Positions 51,641 through 61,491 of a stretch of 64,000 bases of DNA are shown here, piece by piece. The notes beneath the pieces were generated by a model, which saw only the letters and a program-made list of their open reading frames with translations, was not told the DNA's origin and did no database searches. Source of the stretch: Nostoc sp. 'Peltigera membranacea cyanobiont' N6 (GTDB taxonomy: Bacteria > Cyanobacteriota > Cyanobacteriia > Cyanobacteriales > Nostocaceae). Position 1 is the stretch's first letter, and each line of letters opens with the position of its first letter. The translations under genes and the position numbers were made by a program. The stretch covers positions 5,300,001 to 5,364,000 of the forward strand of contig NZ_CP026681.1 in the NCBI RefSeq assembly GCF_002949735.1, written 5' to 3'.

Positions 51641-52653
51641 GCATGTGCCATATTTAAATGCCTTTGCCTTGCCAAGTTACCTTTGTGTTTTTCCCAGGTA
51701 ATGGTTGTATCGATAATCTCGTCTAAGTCATCGTGCTTTGGTTCCCAACCTAAAACTCTACGGATTTTATCAGCACAAGCTGCAACACAGGCAGGATCGC
51801 CCGGACGACGTGGGGCGGCAATAACAGGAAAATCTACACCGGAAATAGACTTGACTCTTTCAATAACTTGCCGCACACTGTAGCCTTGACCGTAACCGCA
51901 GTTGAAAATTTGGCTTTCCCCTCTTTTTTCTAAGTAATCCAAAGCATCTAAGTGAGCAGTTGCTAAATCCTCGACGTGGATATAGTCTCGGATTGCAGTT
52001 CCATCGGGCGTAGGAAAATCAGTACCAAAAATTCGTACTTCTGGCTTGCGCTTGAGTGCCGCATCACAAGCAGCCCGAATCAAGTGAGTGGCATTCGGTG
52101 ACATTTGCCCCAATAATCCATTTGGTTCAGAACCTGCTACGTTAAAGTAACGTAGAATTACGTACCGTAGTGAAGATGCTGCTGCATAGTCCCGGATCAG
52201 CCATTCACTCATCAACTTGGAGCGTCCGTAAGGATTAATGGGCTGTGTAGGATTTAACTCAGTAACGGGATTATCTTTAACTTCACCGTACACTGCGGCT
52301 GTGCTGGAAAAGATGAACTTGTTAACACCCATAACGCTACAGCAGTGGAGCAAATTTAAGGTGTTGCGGGTGTTATTTGCGTAGTAGTCGAGGGGATGAG
52401 CTACTGAATCTGGAACAATCAGACTAGCGGCAAAGTGTAAAACTGTACTGAATTGATGCTGGGCAAAAATTTGATAAAGATGCCCAGTATCTACTAAATC
52501 GCCAATAATTAGTTTCCCGTGTAGTACGGATGCTGGTGAACTTGTAGAGCAGTTGTCGTAGACCACGACATCATAACCAGCTTCCCCCAGTTGACGAACT
52601 ACATGGGAGCCAATGTAACCAGCACCGCCAGTTACCAATATTTTCTTTTTCAT
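51637..52653 (-). CDS. galE: UDP-glucose 4-epimerase
   Basis: The 338-residue extended SDR enzyme interconverts UDP-glucose and UDP-galactose. It has the NAD loop 'ILVTGGAGYIGSHVVRQL', the catalytic Tyr-Lys as 'YGRSKLMSEW' with Ser/Thr in 'FSSTAAVYG', 'RYFNVAGSEPNGLLGQ', 'TAIRDYIHVEDLA' and 'FNCGYGQGYSVRQVI'. It has AAGGA seven bases before the ATG. The sugar-phosphate transferase gene lies 10 bases upstream on the same strand, so the pair is probably an operon supplying a polysaccharide pathway. Confidence 0.95.
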   Translation of the reverse strand: MKKKILVTGGAGYIGSHVVRQLGEAGYDVVVYDNCSTSSPASVLHGKLIIGDLVDTGHLYQIFAQHQFSTVLHFAASLIVPDSVAHPLDYYANNTRNTLNLLHCCSVMGVNKFIFSSTAAVYGEVKDNPVTELNPTQPINPYGRSKLMSEWLIRDYAAASSLRYVILRYFNVAGSEPNGLLGQMSPNATHLIRAACDAALKRKPEVRIFGTDFPTPDGTAIRDYIHVEDLATAHLDALDYLEKRGESQIFNCGYGQGYSVRQVIERVKSISGVDFPVIAAPRRPGDPACVAACADKIRRVLGWEPKHDDLDEIIDTTITWEKHKGNLARQRHLNMAHA

Positions 52654-52663
52654 TTCTTTTTCC

Positions 52664-54076
52664 TTATCTACCTTTACCTAACAAAACAACTCGAATGGTT
52701 TTGAAGGCGATCGCTAAATCCAACCAAATGGAATAATTTTTGATGTAATACAGATCGTAAGAAAGCTTTTCGTAAGCATCTTCAATAGATGCTCCATAAG
52801 GATACATAACCTGTGCCCAGCCTGTAATTCCCGGTTTTACCAGATAGCGTACTTCATAGTAGGGAATGGCTTGTTTGAGTTTGACATCAAATTCTGGTCG
52901 TTCTGGACGAGGGCCAATCAGACTCATTTCACCCTGTAAGACGTTCCATATTTGAGGTAATTCATCAATACGTAACAAACGTAGCCAGTATCCGAGTCTA
53001 GTGATCCGTGGATCGCGTTGACTAGCCCACTGCGCCCCCAACTTTTCTGCATCCTGATACATGGAGCGAAATTTATAAACTCTAAATGGTTTACCGTACA
53101 ACCCACTTCGCTGCTGACTGTACAATACTGGGCCAGGACTATCTAATCTAATTAGTAATGCAACCAACAACAGAAGTGGTGCAACTAATACTAGTAAAAA
53201 GAGGATCAATATGAGATCGACAACTCGCTTCAGTTTCATACTGAAGTAACCAGGCATTAGGTTAAAACCATCGCTAAAAGCCAACCATTTATCTTGTAGG
53301 AGCGATGAAGGAAGTTTATACCAAAATGTTTGGTAAACATCCGGCAATGTATAAACCGGAATACCTCGCAACCGCATTTGCATTAATTGTTGTGCTTGAG
53401 ATTGGGAAAAATTTATCTGGGCTGTAACTATGACCCCAGACCAGGATTCTTGACTCCATTGCGACAAATCGCTCAGATTTCCCTGATAACTCAGATTGCT
53501 TTTTGGTAAGTCTATGGTTGTTTGATTTTCTTCTGCTAGAACAGTCAACTTTCCTAAAGGATTAAGTACCAGCAGTTTTTGTGCAAATTTAATCGCATTA
53601 TCCCCTGCTCCTAGTATCAACCAACGACTTTTCAGGGCGTGCGATCGCACCCATTTCACTGCCATCACGCGCAATATTACAGCCCAGATAGTAAATATTC
53701 CCAAGCTAGGTAAGAAGATACTCCGCCACAATACCGGATTATGTTTGCCAATGCCTGACAAGTAAATTAGGGCAGAAATGAAGAAGGCGATCGCAATATT
53801 ACAAACAATAATTCGAGCAGGCGCTCTTAAACCTGCGATTTGTCGCTCTGGATGGTACGCATCTGCTAAATAAAATGCTGCAAGTGTCATACACACAAAT
53901 CCATAAGGCAATGGATTGAGCCAACGCAAGGGTTGATCTAAACGCAACCATTGTGCGATCGCTAAACAAATGAGCAAACCAAAAATATCTCCTAACAAGA
54001 GCAATATTGGTAGGCTGCGGACTATATTGGGCAGCCTAGCATTGGCAGGGTAACTAACAGAACTTGTAAGAGTCAT
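52664..54076 (-). CDS. Polyprenyl-phosphate sugar-1-phosphate transferase (WcaJ/EpsE-like)
   Basis: The 470-residue protein has four or five N-terminal membrane helices, a CoA-binding-like middle domain ('ILGAGDNAIKFAQKLLVLN') and a C-terminal bacterial sugar transferase domain after a further helix: 'LIRLDSPGPVLYSQQRSG', 'VYKFRSMYQDAEKLG', 'RLLRIDELPQIWNVLQGEMS' and 'RYLVKPGITGWAQV'. Such enzymes attach the first sugar phosphate to undecaprenyl phosphate. The donor (glucose or galactose) is not certain. Confidence 0.93.
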   Translation of the reverse strand: MTLTSSVSYPANARLPNIVRSLPILLLLGDIFGLLICLAIAQWLRLDQPLRWLNPLPYGFVCMTLAAFYLADAYHPERQIAGLRAPARIIVCNIAIAFFISALIYLSGIGKHNPVLWRSIFLPSLGIFTIWAVILRVMAVKWVRSHALKSRWLILGAGDNAIKFAQKLLVLNPLGKLTVLAEENQTTIDLPKSNLSYQGNLSDLSQWSQESWSGVIVTAQINFSQSQAQQLMQMRLRGIPVYTLPDVYQTFWYKLPSSLLQDKWLAFSDGFNLMPGYFSMKLKRVVDLILILFLLVLVAPLLLLVALLIRLDSPGPVLYSQQRSGLYGKPFRVYKFRSMYQDAEKLGAQWASQRDPRITRLGYWLRLLRIDELPQIWNVLQGEMSLIGPRPERPEFDVKLKQAIPYYEVRYLVKPGITGWAQVMYPYGASIEDAYEKLSYDLYYIKNYSIWLDLAIAFKTIRVVLLGKGR

Positions 54077-54990
54077 TAATTTTTCTTATTCTTTCAGTAT
54101 CCTGGTATTGATTTGTTCGTTAAAGCCAGCAAGAAATTCCAAGATGGCAATACTAAGGACTAGCTATGTATGTCAAAAGGAATACAAGCAATAAATTTTT
54201 GGAATGCTCTATTTTTCAAAGGAATTGGGTATTGGGTATTACGGACTAGGAGAGTAAGCATCAGCAATTTTCCGTAGTATATATCTAAAACCTACATCTT
54301 ACTTGCGTAGGCTGTCCGATTTGTTCCTTTATATTTGCATTATATTTGCATGATGATATGAATGTAGTCAATATAAACTTTAAAATTAATATTGCCAATA
54401 TAGTTACTTAAAATCTCAGTAATATTTTTGAAACAAAAGCAACCAAGTATTAAAATTAATGTTCCCAAATAATTATAAAAATTAAGTATAAAGAGCTTCT
54501 AGATTATAAATACAAATATTTATAATCCTTATCTATTAAGACTTTAAGCGTTTTTGTATACGTAAGCACTAGTTAATTTAATAATGTTTATATTAATTGT
54601 GATAGCTAGGGTATTAATACTTAAAGTATAAAAATATTATTTTACGCATAAAAAACTTTTGGATAAAATGTAGCTTTTGTTACCAGTAATATGCTTATTC
54701 GAAGGTTATATGAAGGTTAAAGCTTTATTTAATTCAAATACTTGTCAAAGTAATATAAAATCTTAGAGAAAGATATATAAAAAATACCTTGACAATTAGA
54801 TAATGTTTCTGAGATAACATCTAAAAAGAGCAACAGAAAAGAAAAGAATCTAAAAAGCTAGGATTAAGTAGTTGTTTTTTATACAAACATTTAAGAGTAA
54901 TTATATTTAAGAACGTCCAAATGATTATTTTGGACTACCGAAATTGGGAAGCAAAATTAGGAACTATTTCAACTATTCGCAACATATTCC
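54077..54990. other. AT-rich regulatory gap between the divergent polysaccharide operons
   Basis: About 910 bases with no coding frame. It holds two or three ATTGGGT heptamers near 54225. It must carry the promoter(s) of the galE/transferase pair and of the plus-strand export cluster. Confidence 0.55.
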
Positions 54991-57204
54991 ATGCCCTCTA
55001 ACCAAGAAGACCAAAACTCTCTAGATTTGCAACAATACTCGCTGATTATGAAAAGGCGTTGGCTAGTCATAACTGCGGTGACTGCCTCTGTTTTTGGACT
55101 TTCAGCTTTAATTGCTATCAAGCAAAAACCAATTTATGAAGCAGAAGGCAAGTTGCTTTTTAGTAAAACTGACCGGGTTTCTTCGTTGACAAGTCCCTCG
55201 GCACAAGTTGGAGAGTTGAGCAGTCTGACTCAACTAAGTAGCCCATTGGATACAGAAGCAGAGGTAATTCGTTCTAACCCAATAGTTGAGAAAACTATTA
55301 CTAGTCTCAAATTGGTAGATAAGCGAGGAATACCCTTGGAAATAGATGATTTTCTCAAGAAGATGAAGATCAAGAGTGTCCGGGGTACTGATATTTTGGC
55401 GATTTCCTACAAAAGTAGCAATCCCAAAGAAGCCGCAGATGTTGTGAATTTGCTGATGAGATATTACCTGGAGAATAATATTCGCATTAACCAAACCCAA
55501 GCAACAGTGGCACAGAAGTTTTTAAGTAAGCAATTGCCTGAAGTTGAAGCAAGGGTAGTCAAATCAGAGGCAGCTTTGCGTCGGTTTAAAGAAGAAAATC
55601 GCGTAATTGCTTTAGACCAAGAAGCAACAAAAGGAGTGGACAGACTTGCAGGTTTATCAGACCAGATTACCCAAGTCCAGGCAAATTTAACGGATGCTGA
55701 GACTCGTTCGCAACTTCTGGAGCGTCAATTGAGATTGAATTCGCAGCAGGCTGTAGATATGGGGAATTTAAGTCAATCAAAAAGTGTACAGGAGGTGCTA
55801 ACAGAGTATCAGGAGACAGAAAACGAGTTAGCGGTGGCACATACTCGCTATACAAATGAACATCCAGCGATCGCTAGTTTGACAGCAAAAGAAGCAGCCC
55901 TGAAAAAGCAGCTAGAGACTCGAATTATTGAGAATGCAGATAGAGAAAAATCTGTATCATCTCAAAATTTAGGGATGGGAGAACTCAAGCAGACCCTACT
56001 GGCCCAACTCGTACAGTCAAATGTAGAACGGTCAGCATTAGCTAATCGAGTTACACTTTTGCAGAATGCTTATGCACTTTCCCAAAGACGATTGAGTGTC
56101 TTACCGCAACTGCAAGAAAAACAGCAGCAGTTAGAACGACAGTTACAAGTAGCGAGGTCTACCTATGAAGAACTGCTAAAGCGATCGCAAGAAGTCGAGG
56201 TAGTAGTAAATCAGAATGTTGGTAATGCCAGGGTAGTATCTACGGCTTTGCTTCCTAAAAAAGCTGTTTCTCCCAAAATTGCTCTTTACCTGGCGTTGGG
56301 TGGATTTGTGGGAATTTTGCTGGGTGTAGGGGTAGCTCTGATGTTAGAAGCTATGGATCAATCCCTCAAAACTCTCGAACAAGCCCAGCAGTTATTAGGT
56401 TATCCTTTACTCGGTACGATTCCTCACTTGGGCCAAAAAACTAAAAATGATGGGGAAACTTTAGTCGAACTGCCGGTGAGAGATAATCCATATTCGGGAG
56501 CAAGTTCAGCCTTTGAGATGCTTCAGACAAACCTGGATTTTACCATCTCTGATAAACCATTAAAAGTAATTGCAGTAGTTAGTTCAACTCCAGGTGAAGG
56601 TAGATCGTTTGTAGCAGCGAATCTGGCAGTAGCTAAGGCACACATGGGACGCAGAATCTTATTAGTAGATGCGGATATGCGTCACTCCTGCCAACAGGAA
56701 ATCTGGAAATTATCTAATCCAGTCGGACTAAGTAATGTTTTAGTTGGTCAAACGGAGTTTCGCAACACCACCCAAGAAGTATTAGTTAACTTGGATCTGT
56801 TAACGGCTGGGACAATTCCACCCAACCCCGCAGCATTGCTAGATTCACAGCGTATGGCTTTGCTAATTGAAGAGGCAGCCAAAGACTACGATTGTGTCAT
56901 TATTGATACTCCTGCCTTGAGTTTGTTTGGTGATGCATTGATGCTGGGCAAGATGGCAGATGGGATATTGCTGGTTGTACGTCCTGGAGTGCTTGATTGT
57001 GCTGTTGCGAAGAGTACAAAGATGATGCTTGAGCAAGCGCGATCGCGCGTTTTAGGAATGGTGATGAATGGAGTGACTGCTGATAGTGGTTTTATTCACT
57101 ACAACCAGAAAGGTTATTACGACAAAAATAGCAGCGATGCCTACGGCGGCAAGCTACGCAATGGTAAGGGTGAACTGAAGTTCCCCAATATACGCATTTC
57201 CTGA
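54991..57204 (+). CDS. Polysaccharide co-polymerase with BY-kinase-like domain (Wzc/GumC type)
   Basis: The 737-residue protein begins with a Wzz domain and membrane helix at about 24-44. A long coiled-coil periplasmic part follows ('SKQLPEVEARVVKSEAALRR' and later), then a second membrane helix at about 430-450. The C-terminal kinase-like domain shows Walker A' 'RRILLVDADMR' and Walker B 'YDCVIIDTPALSLFGDA'. The Walker A segment 'STPGEGRSFVAANLAVA' (Arg538) has Arg for the catalytic Lys and Phe for Thr. A tyrosine-containing tail is present ('YNQKGYYDKNSSDAYGG'). It starts with ATG at 54991. Confidence 0.93.
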   Translation: MPSNQEDQNSLDLQQYSLIMKRRWLVITAVTASVFGLSALIAIKQKPIYEAEGKLLFSKTDRVSSLTSPSAQVGELSSLTQLSSPLDTEAEVIRSNPIVEKTITSLKLVDKRGIPLEIDDFLKKMKIKSVRGTDILAISYKSSNPKEAADVVNLLMRYYLENNIRINQTQATVAQKFLSKQLPEVEARVVKSEAALRRFKEENRVIALDQEATKGVDRLAGLSDQITQVQANLTDAETRSQLLERQLRLNSQQAVDMGNLSQSKSVQEVLTEYQETENELAVAHTRYTNEHPAIASLTAKEAALKKQLETRIIENADREKSVSSQNLGMGELKQTLLAQLVQSNVERSALANRVTLLQNAYALSQRRLSVLPQLQEKQQQLERQLQVARSTYEELLKRSQEVEVVVNQNVGNARVVSTALLPKKAVSPKIALYLALGGFVGILLGVGVALMLEAMDQSLKTLEQAQQLLGYPLLGTIPHLGQKTKNDGETLVELPVRDNPYSGASSAFEMLQTNLDFTISDKPLKVIAVVSSTPGEGRSFVAANLAVAKAHMGRRILLVDADMRHSCQQEIWKLSNPVGLSNVLVGQTEFRNTTQEVLVNLDLLTAGTIPPNPAALLDSQRMALLIEEAAKDYDCVIIDTPALSLFGDALMLGKMADGILLVVRPGVLDCAVAKSTKMMLEQARSRVLGMVMNGVTADSGFIHYNQKGYYDKNSSDAYGGKLRNGKGELKFPNIRIS

Positions 57205-57274
57205 TCGTTGGATGGCGGTTTAGTTTAACTCTTCTGGTTTTTTACGGTAATGCTTGTATTAAAAGAGAATATTT

Positions 57275-58756
57275 TTGGTGAACAACAGCATACTTAAGAA
57301 CGGTTTTTACAATTCAATAACAGGATTAATCAAAATAGGGCTAGGCATACTGATTATCCCTGTACTAATTCGCCTATTGGGGATTGAAGAGTATGGACTA
57401 TGGACTTTAGCTTCTGCTGTGGTGGTAATGGTTACTTTAGCTGAAGCTGGTCTTTCTACAGCCACAACTGTATTTGTCTCCCAAGACTTAGGAAAGAAAG
57501 ATATTGATGGTCTGTCACAAACCTTGACTGTAACTTTTGGAGCAATTCTGATATTGGCAACTTTAGCGGTAGTTGCTCTTTGGATGGGTGCTGAACCGAT
57601 TATGAATTTATTTCCTAAATTGGGTCAGTTACAACAGTTAAAAGTTATACAGGCTATCAAAATTGGTGGCTTAGTAGTAGCAGCGCGATTGCTGCAACAA
57701 ATCTTGATTGGTGTCGAACAAGCCCATCAGCGTTATGACTTGATGAATGTGCTAAATACAATGCAGTCCGTGCTACTGAATGTCGGAATGCTAATTGTAG
57801 TATTGCTAGGAGGTCGCACCGTTGAGTTAATGCAGTGGCAGGCTGGAATCGGTGTAGTGACTTTGTTAAGTCATATCTGGGTAGTGCGATCGCTACTCCA
57901 AAATTTGAACCTTCGTCTGAATTGGAATCAACCAAAAGCATTAGCAGTCGGAGGCTACAGCTTAATGATGTGGTTAAATACATTGGGAAGTATGCTTTTT
58001 AGTCGAGGCGATCGGCTGATTGTCGGCAGCTTGCTAGGTAGTCAGGTGCTTGGAGTATATGCAGGAATTACAGACATCACCGCCCAAATAAACTCATTTT
58101 CTGCCTTACCTGTACAGCCCTTACTTCCAACTTTAAGCAATCTAATTGGACAGCAGAATATTAATCAGCGTCAATTGGAGCAGCAACTTAAACAAGCTAC
58201 CCAAATTAATGGATTATTTGCTTTAGGAATGGGAGCAACTCTCATAACACTTTCTCCACTAATTCTAAAAATACTATTTTCGGAGCAAACTGTAAGTCAA
58301 TACTTAATTACGTTTTGTATTGCAACAGTAATTTATGCACTTTATTCCTGCCATGCAGTTGGCTACTACTCTTTGTTAGCAACAAATGCAGTTAAAGCCT
58401 GTGCATTGATTCAGCTGCTAGCTAGTTTTTCGTCACTAGGATTAATTGCCATTGGTGCTTATAATTTTGGCTTAACAGGAGCTATTATAGGTAATTTGGG
58501 ATATTTCACAGCCTTTGCAGTAACTATATTTGGAATGAAACGTTTATCTATCTCTTATTATCTCTGGTTTAAATGGTTATGCTTTCCATTAATTTGGTTT
58601 TTTATAGTTCTGTTAGTGAACTTTAAGCTTCAAAATGATTACATACTAAGATTTATTATGCTTTCGATACAAACGACTATTCTCTTAACATGGTTTGCTA
58701 TTAGCAATAATTATAATTTATCATTTTTTAAAAAATATATTACTGCTAAAAAATAA
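57275..58756 (+). CDS. Oligosaccharide flippase (Wzx-type, MOP superfamily)
   Basis: The 493-residue integral membrane protein has about 12-14 hydrophobic helices and no large soluble domain. 'IGLGILIIPVLIRLLGIEEY' with 'GLWTLASAVVVM' is a family start, and 'YSLMMWLNTLGSMLFSRGDR' is typical of the middle. It would flip lipid-linked sugar units to the periplasm. The start is TTG 57275 or GTG 57278; both are unusual, with only AGAG upstream. Confidence 0.88.
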   Translation: MVNNSILKNGFYNSITGLIKIGLGILIIPVLIRLLGIEEYGLWTLASAVVVMVTLAEAGLSTATTVFVSQDLGKKDIDGLSQTLTVTFGAILILATLAVVALWMGAEPIMNLFPKLGQLQQLKVIQAIKIGGLVVAARLLQQILIGVEQAHQRYDLMNVLNTMQSVLLNVGMLIVVLLGGRTVELMQWQAGIGVVTLLSHIWVVRSLLQNLNLRLNWNQPKALAVGGYSLMMWLNTLGSMLFSRGDRLIVGSLLGSQVLGVYAGITDITAQINSFSALPVQPLLPTLSNLIGQQNINQRQLEQQLKQATQINGLFALGMGATLITLSPLILKILFSEQTVSQYLITFCIATVIYALYSCHAVGYYSLLATNAVKACALIQLLASFSSLGLIAIGAYNFGLTGAIIGNLGYFTAFAVTIFGMKRLSISYYLWFKWLCFPLIWFFIVLLVNFKLQNDYILRFIMLSIQTTILLTWFAISNNYNLSFFKKYITAKK

Positions 58757-58841
58757 GTTTTAGTGCTATTATATTTTTGATATTTAGGAAAGTCTAAAAA
58801 ATAAATTATTTAAATTAATTTAAACGAACAACAAAGATACA

Positions 58842-59576
58842 ATGAAAGCATATACAGAAAGATTCTACAACTATATTGATAACAATGCATTACAAGGAAG
58901 CAAGCAAATTGTTCCATTTGTAATGGAGTTAATTAAACCAAAATCAGTTGTTGATGTAGGCTGTGGTTTAGGTACATGGCTAGTTGTTTGTCAGGAAAAC
59001 GGAGCTAAAGAAATTCTAGGAATTGATGGTAACTTTGTAGATGAAAATAAATTAAATATTCCCCAAGAATACTTTATTAAACACGATCTAGTAACCCCCT
59101 TAAAACTGGAACGACAGTTTGATTTAGTTATATCTTTAGAAGTTGCGGAACATTTGCCAATAGAAAAGGCTGAGAGCTTTGTAGATACACTTACTAATCT
59201 TGGTACTGCTGTTCTTTTCTCCGCAGCTGTACCTTCTCAACCTGGGACTAAACATATAAATTGTCAATGGCCTAGTTATTGGGCAAAAATTTTTAGTGAA
59301 AAGGGATATATCGTATTTGATTGCTTCAGAATGAAGTTTTGGGAAAATCCTGATGTTCCTTGGTGGTATGCACAAAATATGTTTCTTTTTGTCAAGCGAT
59401 CTTGTCTACATAATTATCCTTTTCTTGAGCAAAATTTTTCTCCTCTCGATGAACCCCCAATTGCAATAATTCATCCTGAATTTTATTTGAAAGTGCAAAA
59501 TGGCTTTTCCATACAAGAATCATTCTTAGTCCTAATCAAAGTTATATTGAGAAACATAAAAAATAAGATTTCTTAG
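58842..59576 (+). CDS. SAM-dependent methyltransferase in polysaccharide cluster
   Basis: The 244-residue protein has a class I methyltransferase fold: 'SVVDVGCGLGTWLVVCQENG' (motif I), 'ILGIDGNFVDENKLN', 'FDLVISLEVAEHLP'. It probably modifies a sugar or glycan. It starts with ATG at 58842, 85 bases after the flippase. Confidence 0.85.
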   Translation: MKAYTERFYNYIDNNALQGSKQIVPFVMELIKPKSVVDVGCGLGTWLVVCQENGAKEILGIDGNFVDENKLNIPQEYFIKHDLVTPLKLERQFDLVISLEVAEHLPIEKAESFVDTLTNLGTAVLFSAAVPSQPGTKHINCQWPSYWAKIFSEKGYIVFDCFRMKFWENPDVPWWYAQNMFLFVKRSCLHNYPFLEQNFSPLDEPPIAIIHPEFYLKVQNGFSIQESFLVLIKVILRNIKNKIS

Positions 59577-59609
59577 TTAAATTATTCTCAGAATTACAAG
59601 GAAGTTACT

Positions 59610-60344
59610 ATGGTATCTATTATCAAAGATAATATACAACTTATAGCAAATAAAGTCTTAAAACCTTTTAAATTACGAATTGTTCGACTTGCTCGAGGAG
59701 TAGGTATAGACTTATGTTTGAAAGGACTGGCTCAACGTGGCTATAGCCCTAAAGTAGTCCTAGATATTGGCGCTGCACAAGGTTGTTGGACGAAGTTAGC
59801 AATGCAAAGTTGGCCAGATGCTGAGTATTTTTTGATCGAGCCTCTTGAAGAGCGAGTACCAGATTTACAAACCTTGACCAATCAAAATACTAACATCAAA
59901 TTTATTCTAGCTGCGGCTGGCTCAGAGGCGGGTACTTTAAGCATAGGGGTGACTCAAGATTTAGATAGTAGTAGTCTGATGTATTCTGGTAGTGCCTCGC
60001 GTGAAGTACCGATTATATCTGTAGACAATCTGTTTGATGAAGGAGTTATTAAACAACCAAATTTTATTAAAATTGACGTTCAGGGTTATGAATTAAAAGT
60101 TTTATCAGGAGCGAAAAAAGCCTTAAAACTATCAGATTTTATTTTACTAGAACTACAGTTTTTTCGCTTTTCATCGGAGATGATTCTGCTACATGAATCA
60201 ATAGCATGGATGAACGAGCAAGGTTTTCAGCCCTATGAAATTGTAGATGTTTTGCGTAGACCATTAGATAATGCAATGGGGCAATGTGATATTTTATTTA
60301 TTCGGAAAGACCACTGGATTTTGAAAAATCAAAGCTGGTCTTGA
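59610..60344 (+). CDS. FkbM-family methyltransferase
   Basis: The 244-residue protein contains the FkbM signature 'VVLDIGAAQGCWTKLAMQ', then 'YFLIEPLEERVPDLQTL' and 'PNFIKIDVQGYELKVLSGA'. FkbM enzymes O-methylate secondary metabolites and sugars. The N-terminal 30 residues are basic and may contact membrane. The gene is 33 bases behind its neighbour, so transcription together is likely. Confidence 0.9.
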   Translation: MVSIIKDNIQLIANKVLKPFKLRIVRLARGVGIDLCLKGLAQRGYSPKVVLDIGAAQGCWTKLAMQSWPDAEYFLIEPLEERVPDLQTLTNQNTNIKFILAAAGSEAGTLSIGVTQDLDSSSLMYSGSASREVPIISVDNLFDEGVIKQPNFIKIDVQGYELKVLSGAKKALKLSDFILLELQFFRFSSEMILLHESIAWMNEQGFQPYEIVDVLRRPLDNAMGQCDILFIRKDHWILKNQSWS

Positions 60345-60485
60345 TACTCATTTAAAAGTACCTATGCGATTCATAATCGGGTAATTCACGTTTTTAAAAA
60401 CTACTAATTTTGGCAAAAAATATATGAGTATATCTCATTTGTTTAGTAAACGCTATATTTAATAATTTAGTTGAAAATTATATTT

Positions 60486-61469
60486 ATGGATATTGTAATT
60501 TGTACTTATAACAATGCAGTTATACTAGATCGTGTTCTCACAGGAATCTCATTACAAAAATTTTATAAGAACTATAATTGGTCAGTTTTAGTTGTAGATA
60601 ATAACTGTACAGACGAAACTGCTGATATTGTTGACAAGCACATTAATTCAGGATTAATCCCTAATTTGCGTAGGATAGTAGAGCAAAAGCAAGGATTAAC
60701 TCACGCCCGTTTATGTGGAATTAAAAATACAACTAGTGAATGGCTGGCTTTTGTTGATGATGATTGCCTATTATCAGAAGACTGGATACCAAAAGCAATA
60801 CAATTTGCGGGATCTCATCCAAATTGTGGTGCTTTTGGCGGCAAGGTAGTTCTCGATTGGGAAATAACTCCTTCGCCTATCCTTCTCAAACATTCAGGTA
60901 AATTTGCTGCCTATGAGCGCGGTGAAACTTCAAAACAATTAAATCGGCGTAATTACCAAATTCCAGGTGCAGGTTTAGTTATTCATAGAACTGCCCTTGA
61001 AAAAAGTGGCTGGTTAGATAAACAATTACTCAACGATAGGGAAGGAAAAAAATTAAGTTCAGGAGGAGATTCTGAGATAGTTTTGCGAATTCTGAACGCA
61101 GGTTATGAACTTTGGTATACACCTGATTGCGTGCTGCACCATTTTATTCCCACAAAGCGCATATCAGAAACTTATCTTTTTAACTTAATGTATGGTTTTG
61201 GTGCCGCAGCTCCTTACATTGCTGCTATTCGTTGGAACCGTTCTTATTATATTTGGTTACTTGTATCTGTTTTGCGAATTGTTAAAGGATTTTTACAAAT
61301 ATTCTCTTGCTATGTTTCTGCTTCATTTAATCAAAACAATAAAGCAGACACATTGATAATGTGGAATTGGACTAAAGGTCAAATTCATAGCTTATCTACT
61401 ATTATCAGGATGGGTAGAGAAGAACATATAATCTGGTTAAGCTTATTTCAAAAATCTTTGATTGCCTAA
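60486..61469 (+). CDS. Family 2 glycosyltransferase (GT-A fold)
   Basis: The 327-residue protein starts 'MDIVICTYNNAVILDRVLTG' and contains the metal-binding 'EWLAFVDDDCLLSEDW'. The acceptor-side motif 'GGDSEIVLRILNAGYELWYT' follows, with a hydrophobic C-terminal stretch (about 240-290). The sugar is unknown. The start ATG 60486 is chosen; the frame also opens at a TTG at 60471. Confidence 0.9.
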   Translation: MDIVICTYNNAVILDRVLTGISLQKFYKNYNWSVLVVDNNCTDETADIVDKHINSGLIPNLRRIVEQKQGLTHARLCGIKNTTSEWLAFVDDDCLLSEDWIPKAIQFAGSHPNCGAFGGKVVLDWEITPSPILLKHSGKFAAYERGETSKQLNRRNYQIPGAGLVIHRTALEKSGWLDKQLLNDREGKKLSSGGDSEIVLRILNAGYELWYTPDCVLHHFIPTKRISETYLFNLMYGFGAAAPYIAAIRWNRSYYIWLLVSVLRIVKGFLQIFSCYVSASFNQNNKADTLIMWNWTKGQIHSLSTIIRMGREEHIIWLSLFQKSLIA

Positions 61470-61491
61470 GTAGAAAACATAGAATTAGATA

